The position numbers and the translations under genes were made by a program. Below are positions 35,021-46,232 of a DNA stretch of 64,000 bases, one piece after another; within the stretch, counting starts at the first letter, position 1, and each line of letters opens with the position of its first letter. Source of the DNA: Pseudophaeomoniella oleicola. Lineage: Eukaryota; Ascomycota; Eurotiomycetes; Phaeomoniellales; Phaeomoniellaceae. The stretch is from contig QWDQ01000052.1 in the NCBI GenBank assembly GCA_003868215.1, positions 62,001 to 126,000 on the forward strand. The letters run 5' to 3'. The notes beneath the pieces are model-generated. The model made no database searches. It had not been told where the DNA came from and was given only the letters and a program-made list of their open reading frames with translations.

Positions 35021-35828
35021 TGCCTACAAGTGCAGGCCATGCCATTTATCCAGTCAAGATCAGCATATAGGCGTTATGGGCGCAGGTCACAACTTCCGTG
35101 GTGGTTCACTTGTTCAGCAAAGGAGGTAGAAATCTCTCGTCGGTGAAAGTTTGGGAAGCCTTTCCTTTCTGCAATTCATTTATTCCATATCACATGAACT
35201 CATCCTCACGTTGGTCCATATCCCGCCACAATATGAGACTGACGTTCTCAGGAGCCATCAAAGTAGGCTTCCCATGTCAGGGAGCATTATATGGTTTTCT
35301 ATTTGCCTTCATCAATGCGAGACAGAGCCTATACATATGACTATCGTAGTGAGTAGGCTCCATCTACTGCATCGATCGCAATCCTGCCCTCCAGTTCGTG
35401 CCCCGAAATAGTGTCCCGCTTGGACTTTTGGGTCGAAGAGTCCAATGAGGTCTATACAGCTCCACCTCGATTCTCGCACTGTGGGTCAATGCTTGATCAT
35501 GTCCCTATGCTGTGCTAATACGATAGCCTGGGTCACCTGCAAAGTGAAGAGAGCAAAGGTCACCACACGGAATGCGAGGCTAGCGTGGGTAGCCCGCCTC
35601 TCGGGACTTAGTCGTAGGAAGGGCCACGAAATTGGCTGTGCGGTAGGCAGCTGTGGTCACAGAAAGGTGCGAAAGTCCTTGTACAGTGAAGCCGTAGAAA
35701 TACATTGTATTGTCTTAGCGACCATTGGTATCCGTAGCAAACAGCTCCCTCGAGGGAATATCGAACCCTTAGAGATTGTGATGCTCTGCACGATGTTTCG
35801 CACCTCGGGAAGACGTTCATTTACACGT
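35021..35828. other. Convergent region, no supported gene
   Basis: A plus-strand frame of 131 residues (35445-35840) is the longest, but it has no motif and overlaps the last exon of the F-box gene on the other strand, so I leave it out. The rest is 3' flank of both neighbours. Confidence 0.5.
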
Positions 35829-37422
35829 TCAAGATCGTAGAAGCTGCTCTATGTTAACACGTTCATAAAATGATATGTGGCCAAAAGGGACCCAGTACTG
35901 GGCCAGTCTATCTGGTGATATCATGATGAGCTGAGAAGGCAAAAATTCGTCTGTTGACCAATTAGTAAAATTTGGCGGTGGGCGGAAGACGCAGGGGCCA
36001 CTTACCATTCATAAATCCCCTGGCTGCAACATGACCCCTACTTTTAACAATCCGGGCACCATGGAACCATTCCCCGTCGGCAGTCCGAATGAATCCCTTC
36101 GGTCCAATATCGTCAGCGATAAACGTGTATTCTCCACGTGGCACATTCGGATCTCCCGTCAACTTGATTGCCTCCAGTCGACCAGAGTACATATGGTCAG
36201 AGGCGGAGGGTTGTGAAGGGGTTGGTATGTTCTCCATCCTGATACGCAATGATTCCTCATCCTGGGGTCTCTCTGGAGCTCTCCAAGCGGTATCCGCATC
36301 CATGATACCTCCGTAGACTCCGGAAGATTCTGGGCGCTGGATTTCGACTGCATCCCTCTGGATGATAACTAAGAACTCACACCCGTGACCACCGTAATCA
36401 CCGACCCAAATACCCTGAAAAGGCCTCTCTTTCGTAGGCGTGTATAAGTCTGGCGAAAGTGTCGCATAAGTTTGTACCTCTTCCCCCATTCTTACACCAA
36501 AAGCTGAGCCTCCGACGGCGAACTGCATCCATTTTCGTATTCTAAATGTCTCCTGCGATATCTCGCTCAGTTTCTGGGGCTTGTGACTCCGACTTGAATA
36601 ACTCTCATGACTCTCCGACCTTACCCTAACGTTTGCTGGAATCGTAAATGGTGGCCACAATTCCATGCTCTTATGCTGCAAAGCCGGTGCTAAGGGTTTG
36701 CTCAAAAAGAATGTAGAGTAGATGGATTGAGCTTCAGAAGCTGTCGACATACGAACTTCTCCTTCCCACCACCCTTGTTTACCAGGGGAAGCAGAGGCGT
36801 CAAACCCGTCCAGCTTCAACAATGGATCATCAATGAACAAGCCGACCTTCGGCTGGAGCGTATGTATCGTGACATCTCGATTCCAGCTCCATGTGTGAAA
36901 AGTATGACCACTGTGTTCTGCGACCAGCCTATACCCTTCTATGCATCCCCGTCGAGGGTCGTATCTCGCCATGATGAGTCTGCCAGTATGCGCCGTATTG
37001 CAGAACCAGATGATGTTACGAGTAAGAAACCAGTAAGGATGATGCGACATGTACAGGAGTTTCCAGGAATCGAACGGACGAGGGCTGTCAATGCCTTGTG
37101 GGAGGTTTCTTTGGGCGAGTCCGGCCCAAAGCAAATCGTTCGAAGAACATTCGTTCAGCCGCCGACATGTTTGAAGTAGGGCTACGAGTGACGCACAGTC
37201 AAGATGGCTCAGTATCTGGTCCAAGATCTCGGTTGGGAGCTGTAGGAGAGTGCGCTGCGGTGCCGGTAGCGTATCCATAACACTGTCGGCCATGGTGGAG
37301 GCCTGCGACATCGGTGAGCTTGACCGATCGGAATCCTCAGGAGTGGGAGCGAAAGTAATTGATTCAATGTCAGCGGAGCCCCATGGCTTCACTAATTCCC
37401 AGAGCTTTGAAGCCGGCGGCAT
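35829..37422 (-). CDS. F-box protein with FBXO31-like C-terminus
   Basis: F-box proteins recruit substrates to SCF ubiquitin ligases through Skp1. Exons 37422-36006 and 35950-35829 give 512 residues. The F-box is LLQLPTEILDQILSHLDCA (about 57-75), continuing through LLQTCRRLNECSSNDLLWAGL. A large beta-rich region follows with GIWVGDYGGHGCEFLVIIQ (about 345-363), GEYTFIADDIG and EWFHGARIVKSRGHVAARGF, as in the FBXO31-type substrate domain. The GTAAGT donor at 36005 interrupts the frame after GFMN. The 55-bp intron ends CAACAG, and the second exon supplies EFLPSQLIMISPDRLAQYW and GHISFYERV, which match the expected family ending. Reading straight through would give a short unrelated tail, so splicing is preferred. 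Confidence 0.87.
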
Positions 37423-39697
37423 GTAGTCAGTCGGCGCAGATCATGCTCAAGGCTCGTAGACGCTTTGGCGATTTCTGTGGCGTGCCTTGTCCGGAGAAGT
37501 GCACAACCATCGGACAGGAACGATAACCGGGAGAAGGAGATAAAAGGCAAGGACTGATGTTAGCCAATTACATGCCCGCTCTCTTTATCTGTGTCCGTGA
37601 CACAATTTATATACCTAGATGTATAGTATCCGCATGCACGCTCATAACTGCACCTGAAGGATCGTAGGTCTGAGATATCACAGGGCGATGGAGGCTTATG
37701 ATGGGCTTGCGGGGCGATAGGGACTCGTTGCGGAGAAGACCTTTGGCTAAGGCTCGAAGGGCATTGAAGTTGTGCGGAAGTCTTACGACGAGACGAGTGC
37801 CTAAACCCGAATGATCCTCAGGCATCTCGCTTGTTCCGAGCTTCCTCCTTAGGCATTAGAGGGTCGAAGGATGTCTGATGCAGTGCATACCTACCTGGTA
37901 CCTAAGGTGCCGAGGGGTGCCTAGGGACATACCTACAGCTATATAGCACCAAGTTAGCCACCTTCGTGATTAGTATTAGCTCTCTCTGTGAGATCAGACG
38001 AGTTGCCCCGTTGCTGTCCGTAGCATACTACGTAGTCCTAAGAAAATGGATAGAAGGCCATTGTACGTACGTACTATGTGGAAGGGCATTTTATGGCGCC
38101 GATCTACCAAATTACACTAAGTCGTATGCCTGAGGTGAGGAGAATCACAGAGGTATCTTCATCCTCCTCTTCTTCTTCTACTTGTACGTAGTGAGAGCTC
38201 GTAAATGAATCGTAAGACTTGCCCTTAAGACCTTGGGACAATGAACTTGGCGGCCGACCTTCCCCTGACTTGGGCATTGGTCGCTGTGATGGCTTCGGTG
38301 TCGCCGATATTTCGTGCGTTAGACAGACTCGTAGTGGTCGGATCGACATCGCTCATGCAGTCAAGCCATCATCTACATGACTCTTATGTGCTGTCACTTT
38401 CCCGGATTGAAGTCGGCGATGCCGAATCTGTTCGACGTGCTCGCGGTCCAATCTCTCTGTGAGGCAGTTCAACTTCCTCCTTGGGGCTATAAGCAGGTGA
38501 ATGTAGATCTATCCAATCCCGCCTTTCGGAAAGCTTCCTCCAGACTTTCCCTTGCTTTTGTCATACCCTCACTCGCCGTAAAGCTCGGAAACGATGAGTG
38601 GAGCAGGCCATCTTGCCTTGCTCGGTATATCTTAATAGAGCTCACAGAATACTTGTTAAAGACTATATAAACGTATCAATACTTGCCGTTGTCGTCCCTC
38701 CAGATACACTTCTGCCTCTTCCTTATGCTGATCATGGCATCCCTTTTTGGTTAGGGAATCGCCAACTTCTTCGTTTCCAATGGAGGCTACCCCAGATAGA
38801 CAGGTCACCAAATCGTACAATGCTGTTAGACAGGATGGTGACAATGTGTTCTACTGAAGCGAATGAACTGCACTCCATCACAAATACAATTCTTCGAGAT
38901 ACAAGCGGCCTTACCTTTCATTACAAGGGATCTGTCGAGCTGTACTTAGGCACTCACCTCACAGGCATATAGTACGTAGGTACGTCGTAAGTTATTAATT
39001 ACTGTAGTACCTTATTAAGCAAAGAAGCAGAAGAAGATCGATAAGAAGCCGATAAAGGAACTGAGTTGCGGGGCGGATTCAGCGGTCTCAAGCGCAGTTG
39101 GAGACAGTCGATAATTCTGGTTTAGCCTCAATCACGTCATCTCCATTTTTGAGGTTTTTCCTTTACAAATCGATGAAATTGATTATCTGCCTGATCCATT
39201 CATCTTGGGGGCTGTCAATACCGTAGTAGATTGCGGGCACCTTTTCATGTCATGACAAATGAAATACCAAAACGCATGATGTCGGAATGATCAAGCTGAT
39301 TGGTCTCATTGGGTATATATGCACTTATGCACCAATCAAGATGGAGTGCTTGGTACTATTTGCGGTAACACAAACTGACAACTGACAATACCAATCCAAC
39401 TGTCACCGTCCTTACCTCCATGCACCGTCCCCAGGCTGTCCTACTACTACGTACAGTCGTCTTTGATGGAGGGGATAACTAATCGATCCGGTGGAAAATG
39501 TTATTGTTGACCCCGCGGACTTGACTTCCATAGAGCTCGCCATCGTGAGGCGAATATCTTGAATAAATTCTCTTTCTTTTTTCTCCCCATCCCCCCCTCA
39601 ATCCTATACATCTTGTGCTGTTGCTCTGCCATTTAAGAGTGTTCCTGTATCCAAAAGCTTCCTTCAGTCCTTGCTCATAGCAGACCGTACCACCATC
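37423..39697. other. Gene-poor stretch with a small acidic minus-strand frame
   Basis: No gene is firmly supported over 2.3 kb. On the minus strand an ATG at 38349 opens an 81-residue frame to 38104 with a run of Glu/Asp (VEEEEEDEDTS); a second ATG at 38356 opens an overlapping 43-residue frame (MSDVDPTTTSLSNARNIGD) that stops at 38225. Either might be part of a small spliced gene. The remainder includes the F-box promoter (near 37430-37600) and the peroxiredoxin promoter. Confidence 0.35.
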
Positions 39698-40468
39698 ATG
39701 TCTGACCAACGTCCAGCTCCGTAAGACCTTCTTCCCCAGCAAACAGCAACAGCTGGTCATGCTCGTGACAGTCGTGGAAAGACTAACTCTTTCTTCTTTC
39801 ACAGATTGCGCCTCGGCAGCGTTGCCCCCAACTTCAAGGCCGAGACCACAAAGGGTCCAATTGATTTCCACGAATTCATCGGCGACAATTGGGTCGTGCT
39901 GTTCTCCCACCCAGAAGACTACACCCCCGTCTGCACTACCGAGCTTGGTGCATTCGCAAAACTTGAGCCAGAATTCGCCAAGCGTGGTGTCAAGTTGATC
40001 GGTCTCTCAGCCAACACTATCGAGAGTCATGGCGGATGGATCCAAGATATCAACGAGATCTCCGGTGTCAACCTGCAATTCCCTATCATCGGCGACAAGC
40101 AACGTCAGGTCGCTCTCCTTTACGACATGTTGGACCACCAAGATGCCACCAACGTGGACTCGAAGGGTATCGCCTTTACCATCCGCTCTGTCTTCGTCAT
40201 CGACCCCAACAAGAAGATCCGTACGATCCTCTCCTACCCAGCGTCTACTGGTCGTAACTCTGCCGAGGTTCTGCGTATTGTCGACTCTCTACAAACCGGT
40301 GACAAGCACAGAATCACGACCCCAATCAACTGGGTCCCAGGTGATGATGTGATCGTCGCACCCAGTGTTAGCAACGACCAGGCCAAGGAGCTCTTCCCCA
40401 ACTTCAAGATCATCAAGCCTTACCTCCGAACTACTCCTCTACCAAAGGATAAGACGACCGCCGCATGA
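39698..40468 (+). CDS. 1-Cys peroxiredoxin (Prx6 type)
   Basis: This thiol peroxidase reduces hydrogen peroxide, alkyl hydroperoxides and possibly peroxynitrite. Exons 39698-39720 and 39805-40468 give 228 residues, with an 84-bp intron (GTAAGA donor, TTTCACAG acceptor). The peroxidatic Cys is in HPEDYTPVCTTELGAF (about C51). No other cysteine occurs in the product, which makes it a true 1-Cys enzyme needing an outside reductant. Further family marks are LIGLSANTIESHGGWI, FPIIGDKQRQVALLYDMLD, SVFVIDPNKKIR, YPASTGRN and TTPINWVPGDDVIV. No obvious mitochondrial presequence is present, so a cytosolic location is likely. The short first exon encodes only MSDQRPAP. Confidence 0.94.
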
Positions 40469-42480
40469 ACGTGACAACAAGAAAGGGGCTATAGGGACTG
40501 TTGGGACGCGGGAAAAGTACGATATAGGTCTAACTACTGTTGATATGATACCAATGCGAATATATGTCCAAGATTAAAATAGCGATCTGCTGTGACTCTG
40601 CAAGCCAGTGAGTGATCTTTGGTATTATCCCTGCAACAGCTTTGTATCGTAGTAAGTCACCTAGGTTGTGACGGACCGGCCAATCCTGACTCCGGTGGAT
40701 GGTTTTGCTCGATCATGGGGACCCGGCCAGTCTGATTCGCGTGTTGGGAGATGCAGGGGTCTTCGTCTCACCTCTCGCCGCCTACGGTAATTAATATAAA
40801 TAATATGTACTACGTAGTAGACGTTATACGATCGCATCACAGATGTTGCATGAAACGAGCCAGCTAACCAGAGAGTAGAAATGATCTCATCAGACCTGGT
40901 TGGTGGACTTGCCGTTCCTTTAAATGTCTCGTCAGCCAATTTGCGTTGTGCTCTTCCTGCCTTTGATCCAGGTTATTTATTCTGACATTGACCATTAAAG
41001 CGGGTGTCAGAGTAGATCTTATTCACATCCAGTCCACTCGCCAGGTAGCGAGTCGCTTGCCTGGGGGGATAGTGAACAGCCAGCGCCACACGAAAGACTG
41101 GAGCGCTTCCAACAACCAACAAGCCAACCAAAAGAACCCTGCACTCGCATATTGAGATTGTGTTAGACGCCCACTTTTCCCATGTTCTCGGGTCTTTGCC
41201 AAACGTACTGTAGCTCAAGAACCAGCGCGTCAGACATAACACAATTACCTTACTTTATTCCGATATTACTGGATGTTTTTATAGCCTTACCCCTTGGAGA
41301 TGTGAGAAGAACAGGAGCAAAGGATGAAGGATAGTAAGAAAGTGACAGAAAGCCACCGAGGCTAGGTACATGGACGGCGAGCAAATAGCAGCTATGTCCA
41401 GCCCAGAATGTGTCATCTCATTGATTTGAAGACATACACGAAGGCGGTAGATCACCTCTTATCTCACATCTGCCGTTCATATGGCCAGTATACGTAGTCG
41501 AACTCCCTGTCTAGCGAGAAGTGACAGACCTATTTACCCCTTTGACCTAGGTGATAGATGGAAAGGCGCCTTCTGTTATATTTTCCGGTAGCAGAAAAGG
41601 AGACATGATCGCGCCTCATCCCCCGTTCTTCCTCTGGCCGATCAAGATTTCGGTAAATACAGAAGAAGAGGAGGCAACAGACGAGTCCTCTGTTTACCGA
41701 AACCGAAGATTGCTAGAGTTCTTAGAGCTTAGATTTGATGGAGACTCACTGATTCTGGAATACGACCTTAACTCACTACGGTACACGGTACACACGCCTT
41801 GGCCACTTTACTCCATAACTTCCATGATTATTACCTTACCTAATTGTCTCAACTGTATCAGCATCCCAGCAAAGCCTCCCAATGCTGAAACAATCAATTA
41901 TTCCAATCTCAACTCCAAGACAAGTCTTGGTCTACGCTATAGCAATTCGTTTCTCGTCGACGGCAGGCATTAGACCGTTCATCGCATTGCCAGAGCATCA
42001 CAGGCCGGAAAGGAAATAGTCCGACGGCAGCACACGATCTGCATTGGTTCTTTTCCTTTTCTTCTCTTCTCTTCGCCTCGTCCCGCATTTTCTCCTGTGG
42101 TGCGAGATTGTGCAGGTACTTCCGATTCAGCACACCGTATATTGTTTCTCAACTGCTTGCAAGCAAAGCATTGGTTGATGAGATAGGTGTCAATTGGATG
42201 AGACAATCCTGCACCTATCCTTGTATATCACCACTTTTTGCAATATCTGTCGACAACGGAAATTTTCACGTCTTTGCTTGGATTGGGGGCCTATCACTGT
42301 CCGTCTGGAACGGAAAGTTGCCTTTGCGTGACACATCCTCACTGTTGCACGACGCTCGTCCTACAAGTAAGGCCTCAAGACCATCTTGAAGGTGAGCTTC
42401 CTTCTTCTTCTCATGTTTTCCAAATTTGATTTCTCGCTCCATGTGCCCAATCCTGCATCGTGTCGTGGCATCATCGTGAA
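40469..42480. other. Long upstream region of the kelch gene
   Basis: Two kilobases without a supported gene. Part is likely to be a long leader of the kelch gene, as is common for fungal regulators. Short frames on both strands lack motifs. Confidence 0.5.
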
Positions 42481-45400
42481 ATGCCTGGCTTTCGAAAACG
42501 TGACATGATGTTGGGACGATCCGCTAACTCGGCCTTGCAGCCCTTGCAGCCTGCAGGTCAGACATCACATTCCTCGAGTCTTTCTACCCAAAGACAGCAG
42601 CGGTCGTGCCAATTAAGACAAGTTGCCCTTGTAGAGCCTGCAGGATATCAGTCAATCACAGACCAACTCCAGAGCCCAAGGCCGCCGTATACTGCCAGGA
42701 ACAGCGGATATCTCAGACGCAGGCACATCCCCATTGATATTTCCCATTTGCTTGCTCAAGAGGAGAGCGGACGCTCCCGTGGCCCTTCCGGAGACTACAC
42801 TCGAACCGAAAATAAGCCGGTGCTGAAGCAATACAGCCATGAAATTCTTGCCTCTGACGAACAGACCCGCGGTATTGATGATCCCTTCGTGATTCCAGAC
42901 TCTAAGTTTCGGCAACACCACTTACTTTATTTGAGCTCCGAAAGCCCCGAAGAGCTAGAATCTTCACGGCATCTTACTCCCAAATCTCCTCAACGGGGGA
43001 AAATCACCTCGACAACACTCAACCCAACGATCCCCAGACGTATTATCGGCGACAAACCCTTACCTCATTCTACAATGAACGGGAGCCAGACCAACCTTCC
43101 TAGTCAGGATGGCTACACGGACGGCATTACTCAGCAGCGGCCCAGCAATGCCGGCTCTGGAAGTGGGGTGTCGCCAGCCGTGGGAACGCAGGGTAATATA
43201 CCCGTAGGAGGCGCTGGACCTACTAGTCTCTCCGGACTCGTATGCAATGTTCATAGGACCACCGGACGTGAACCACACGCCCTCGTTGGAGCGACGACAA
43301 CGATCCTAGGGGACAAGCTCTACGTATTTGGGGGCAAGATCTTGTCTAGGTCACGGCCACAGCTCACCTCTGATCTCTACGAGCTGGACTTGATTCGGAG
43401 ACATTGGACAAAGCTCGATACCACGGGCGATATCCCTCCGCCGCGCTATTTCCACAGCGTCTGTCCACTTGGTGACACGAAGTTGGTTTGTTACGGCGGC
43501 ATGTCGCCAGTTTCCGTACCGTCTAACCAGTCCGCAAGCAGTGCAGCAACAGCGAGCTCAGAACAACAGCCCGAAGTCGTGGTGATGTCTGACATACACA
43601 TCTACGATGTACCAACCCGGACGTGGACAAAGATACATACTACGGACACTCCACAAGGTCGCTATGCACATTGCGCAACTATTCTTCCTTCGTCCGGTGT
43701 CTTCACTTCCGCGAGTGCACCGCTTGCGGCCATACATAACAATCCCTCGTCTTCTAACCCTCACCAAGGACAAATAGGCGTGGGTATTGATGGCTCGGGT
43801 GGCGCAGAAATGGTGATCGTGGGCGGTCAAGATAGCTCCAATCACTATATCGAGCAAATCAGCGTCTTCAACCTCCGCAGTTTGAAATGGACAACTACTA
43901 CGCCTTTAGGGAGACAATGTGGCGCCTATCGAAGCGTCGTGGCTCCCTTAACGGAAATGCCGATGTCGACGATCGGTGCAGGCTCCAGTTACGACGCCCA
44001 GAAGAGCCCAACTTTCGAGGAGAGCTCGTCAATGCTGATTTATTCCAATTACAATTTTCTAGATGTCAAGCTCGAGCTGCAAATAAGATCGTCTGACGGC
44101 AGATTGACCGAGAAAGCCATGTCTGGCTCCGTAAACCCTCCGGGATTGCGCTTCCCTAATGGTGGTGTCATCAACCGGCATTTTGTCGTTAGTGGAACTT
44201 ATCTTACCTCGTCAAAGCAGGAATATGCACTCTGGGCCTTGGACCTACGGAATCTGACTTGGGCTCGTATAGATGCTGGAGGGGCGGTATTCAGCCAGGG
44301 AAGTTGGAATCGAGGAGTCCTTTGGAATAGAAGGAACACGTTTGTAATCCTCGGTCATCGAAAGCGAAGTCTTGTAGAAGACTATAATCATCGTCGCATC
44401 AATTTTTCACATGTGTGTTTGGTAGAGTTGGAAGCCTTTGGATTGTACGACAATCCCAGGAAAACGGAGCCAACATCCGCATATGTTTCTGTCTCTTCGC
44501 CTCCGATTCCAGTCTCACTACAGTCGAAACTTTCAGGTGCCACGGCAGGTGGAAGGCCTTTCGCTTCTGCGGCGGAACAGCTGGGTCATGCGGCCTTCTC
44601 TATGCGTGAGATGGCTGACATGGACCTTCTTGCGCTAGGTGGTGAACGGATACCGGTCAATTCACACATACTAGCTCGCAGATGGGGCCCTTATTTTAAC
44701 CAGCTGCTGAAGGATTCCACAATGTCTAACGACACGATTTCGGATGCTGCCACTTTACGGCCTCAGATGGCTTCGCAAGCATCTCGAAATTCCAGCATCA
44801 CGATAACCCCTTCATTAGGCGGAGCTTCTTCAGCATACTCAATGGCGACGACCTTGACTGCTAACAATGCTTTGGGCGGCCATAACAGAAGACCGTCGGG
44901 AGTCTCGATTGATCCCGCTGATCCCCAGTCTCTAGTCCCCGGCTCTCGCCCACGAACGCTTTACCTTCCACACACACATCAAACGCTCGAACTCCTGGTC
45001 CGCTACCTTTACACGTCAGCGCTTCCTCCAGTGACATCACAGTTATGTACATGTCAGACGTTATGCTCTCTTCTCCAGCTTGCAAGGCCGTACCAGATCG
45101 ACGGGCTGCTCGAAGTTACCGTTGAACGTCTGCACCAAGTCCTTGATGGCCGTAACGCTGCTGCCATATTCAATGCAACGGCAATGGCAGCCGGGGGTGG
45201 TAGAGGAACAGGCATGAACTCGGGCGCTGGTGGAACTCTGCAAACTCTGAATGAACAAGCACGAGGTTCTGACGACGCAGCGCTGGGTGGACTGAGCGCT
45301 AAAGCTGCTGGGCTTCGGATCAACACGGCTGTTGGGGCAAATGGGACACATGGTCACAAAAAGGGCGATTCTCTCGATTCTGCTTCTACATCAACCTCGA

Positions 45401-45663
45401 TGAGTTCAAGAACCGATTTCTCTATGACCACAGCAAGCGACTCAGAAAGCGGTGTAAGACAAGGTGACGGCGGTGCCAGGGAAGTGTGGACAGGCGATAT
45501 GAGCTCTGTCGTTGGCTTACAGAAACGAGGACTCCGAGGTCTGATGGAAGGGAGGAGGTTGAGGGAACGCAATGCTACAACAGGACTTTCAGGTGCTGGA
45601 CGGAGCGGCTCACAAGGAGGTGAAGCAATTGCTGCAGGAAGCCGAGGGTTGGGCATCGCTTAA
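42481..45663 (+). CDS. Kelch-repeat regulator, Mds3/Pmd1/Ral2-like
   Basis: The 1,060-residue product resembles the fungal kelch/BTB-like proteins Mds3 and Pmd1 (negative regulators of sporulation and pH/TOR signalling in yeasts) and fission-yeast Ral2, which acts with Ras. The start is the first in-frame ATG (42481); the frame is open slightly upstream. A disordered Ser/Pro/Gln-rich N-terminus of about 250 residues precedes the kelch blades: HALVGATTTILGDKLYVFGG (about 265-284), PPPRYFHSVCPLGDTKLVCYGG, and GRYAHCATI with MVIVGGQDSSNH. A later GGVINRHFVVSGTY blade follows. A BTB-like half (about 715-890) has RIPVNSHILARRWGPYFNQLL and TLELLVRYLYTSALPP, split by a disordered insert. The C-terminus is Gly/Ser/Ala-rich. 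It reads as a single long exon. Confidence 0.85.
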   Translation: MPGFRKRDMMLGRSANSALQPLQPAGQTSHSSSLSTQRQQRSCQLRQVALVEPAGYQSITDQLQSPRPPYTARNSGYLRRRHIPIDISHLLAQEESGRSRGPSGDYTRTENKPVLKQYSHEILASDEQTRGIDDPFVIPDSKFRQHHLLYLSSESPEELESSRHLTPKSPQRGKITSTTLNPTIPRRIIGDKPLPHSTMNGSQTNLPSQDGYTDGITQQRPSNAGSGSGVSPAVGTQGNIPVGGAGPTSLSGLVCNVHRTTGREPHALVGATTTILGDKLYVFGGKILSRSRPQLTSDLYELDLIRRHWTKLDTTGDIPPPRYFHSVCPLGDTKLVCYGGMSPVSVPSNQSASSAATASSEQQPEVVVMSDIHIYDVPTRTWTKIHTTDTPQGRYAHCATILPSSGVFTSASAPLAAIHNNPSSSNPHQGQIGVGIDGSGGAEMVIVGGQDSSNHYIEQISVFNLRSLKWTTTTPLGRQCGAYRSVVAPLTEMPMSTIGAGSSYDAQKSPTFEESSSMLIYSNYNFLDVKLELQIRSSDGRLTEKAMSGSVNPPGLRFPNGGVINRHFVVSGTYLTSSKQEYALWALDLRNLTWARIDAGGAVFSQGSWNRGVLWNRRNTFVILGHRKRSLVEDYNHRRINFSHVCLVELEAFGLYDNPRKTEPTSAYVSVSSPPIPVSLQSKLSGATAGGRPFASAAEQLGHAAFSMREMADMDLLALGGERIPVNSHILARRWGPYFNQLLKDSTMSNDTISDAATLRPQMASQASRNSSITITPSLGGASSAYSMATTLTANNALGGHNRRPSGVSIDPADPQSLVPGSRPRTLYLPHTHQTLELLVRYLYTSALPPVTSQLCTCQTLCSLLQLARPYQIDGLLEVTVERLHQVLDGRNAAAIFNATAMAAGGGRGTGMNSGAGGTLQTLNEQARGSDDAALGGLSAKAAGLRINTAVGANGTHGHKKGDSLDSASTSTSMSSRTDFSMTTASDSESGVRQGDGGAREVWTGDMSSVVGLQKRGLRGLMEGRRLRERNATTGLSGAGRSGSQGGEAIAAGSRGLGIA

Positions 45664-46104
45664 ACACTGCGTCGGCCTTGGCCAATCGAAATGAGGATTC
45701 TTCTTTTTCTTTCGGCGAGATCACGGTTTAGAAGGACACGCATCTTCATTGACGGCCGCCAGTTTCGTTTCACATGGTCAATATTTTTTTTTTTTTTTCT
45801 CTTCTAGACGTTCAGGAATGCCAATGAAGGGTTATTGCACTAAGAGTGTTATGTGATTGCCAGAAATTTGTGATTTAGATCTTTCGTGATAGCACCATTG
45901 GGATATAAGTATAACAGGAGAGGGGGGAATCTTAATTGTAGTCATAGAGTCGTATTTCTAGAGAAGCATCGGCACAATTATCTAGTGTACCTAAGTCTAC
46001 AAATTAAAGATTATTTACCCCTCCTTTCTCACCTCACCGATCCTCATCCACCCGAAGAGAGCTGAACAAAGAAGATAATAATAAAAAATGAACAAAAAAA
46101 CAAC
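45664..46104. other. 3' flank of kelch gene and tRNA 3' flank
   Basis: A run of 15 T lies near 45784-45798. No gene is seen. The right end carries the oligo-A (oligo-T on the minus strand) that terminates the tRNA gene. Confidence 0.55.
46094..46100 (-). terminator. RNA polymerase III oligo-T terminator
   Basis: Seven T residues on the minus strand begin four bases beyond the discriminator base of the tRNA-Gln gene, the standard stop signal for Pol III. Confidence 0.85.
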
Positions 46105-46139
46105 AGCTCCGCCCAGGATTCGAACCTGGGTTGCCGGAA

Positions 46140-46158
46140 GATCAGAAATGAAAGGGAA
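46140..46158 (-). other. Canonical tRNA intron at position 37/38
   Basis: A 19-nt insert follows the A immediately 3' of the CTG anticodon, the normal place for introns cut by the tRNA splicing endonuclease. The heptamer TTCTGAT occurs both at the loop and near the end of the insert, so the exact boundaries could slide; the 37/38 rule fixes them as given. Confidence 0.75.
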
Positions 46159-46172
46159 TCAGAATCCGGAGT

Positions 46173-46232
46173 CTGATGAAAACCGTTAGTATTGTTCATA
46201 AGAGGTTCTTCTTGGGATCTCTTTGCACGTAC
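46173..46232 (-). other. Spliceosomal-type intron inside the tRNA-Gln gene
   Basis: The 60-nt insert begins GTACGT directly after the D-loop (TTATC), contains TACTAAC with its branch adenosine 13 nt before the end, and closes with TTTTCATCAG. Length, donor, branch site and acceptor are all like the neighbouring protein-gene introns (compare the GTACGT donors of RPT4, CDC43 and the MFS gene at 8234). Precise GT-AG removal restores the TTATCAC D-arm usual for tRNA-Gln, whereas shifting the cut by a few bases does not. Confidence 0.85.

Noticed and set aside
35445-35840. 131-residue plus-strand frame
   Set aside because: No motif, and it overlaps the C-terminal exon of the F-box gene on the other strand.
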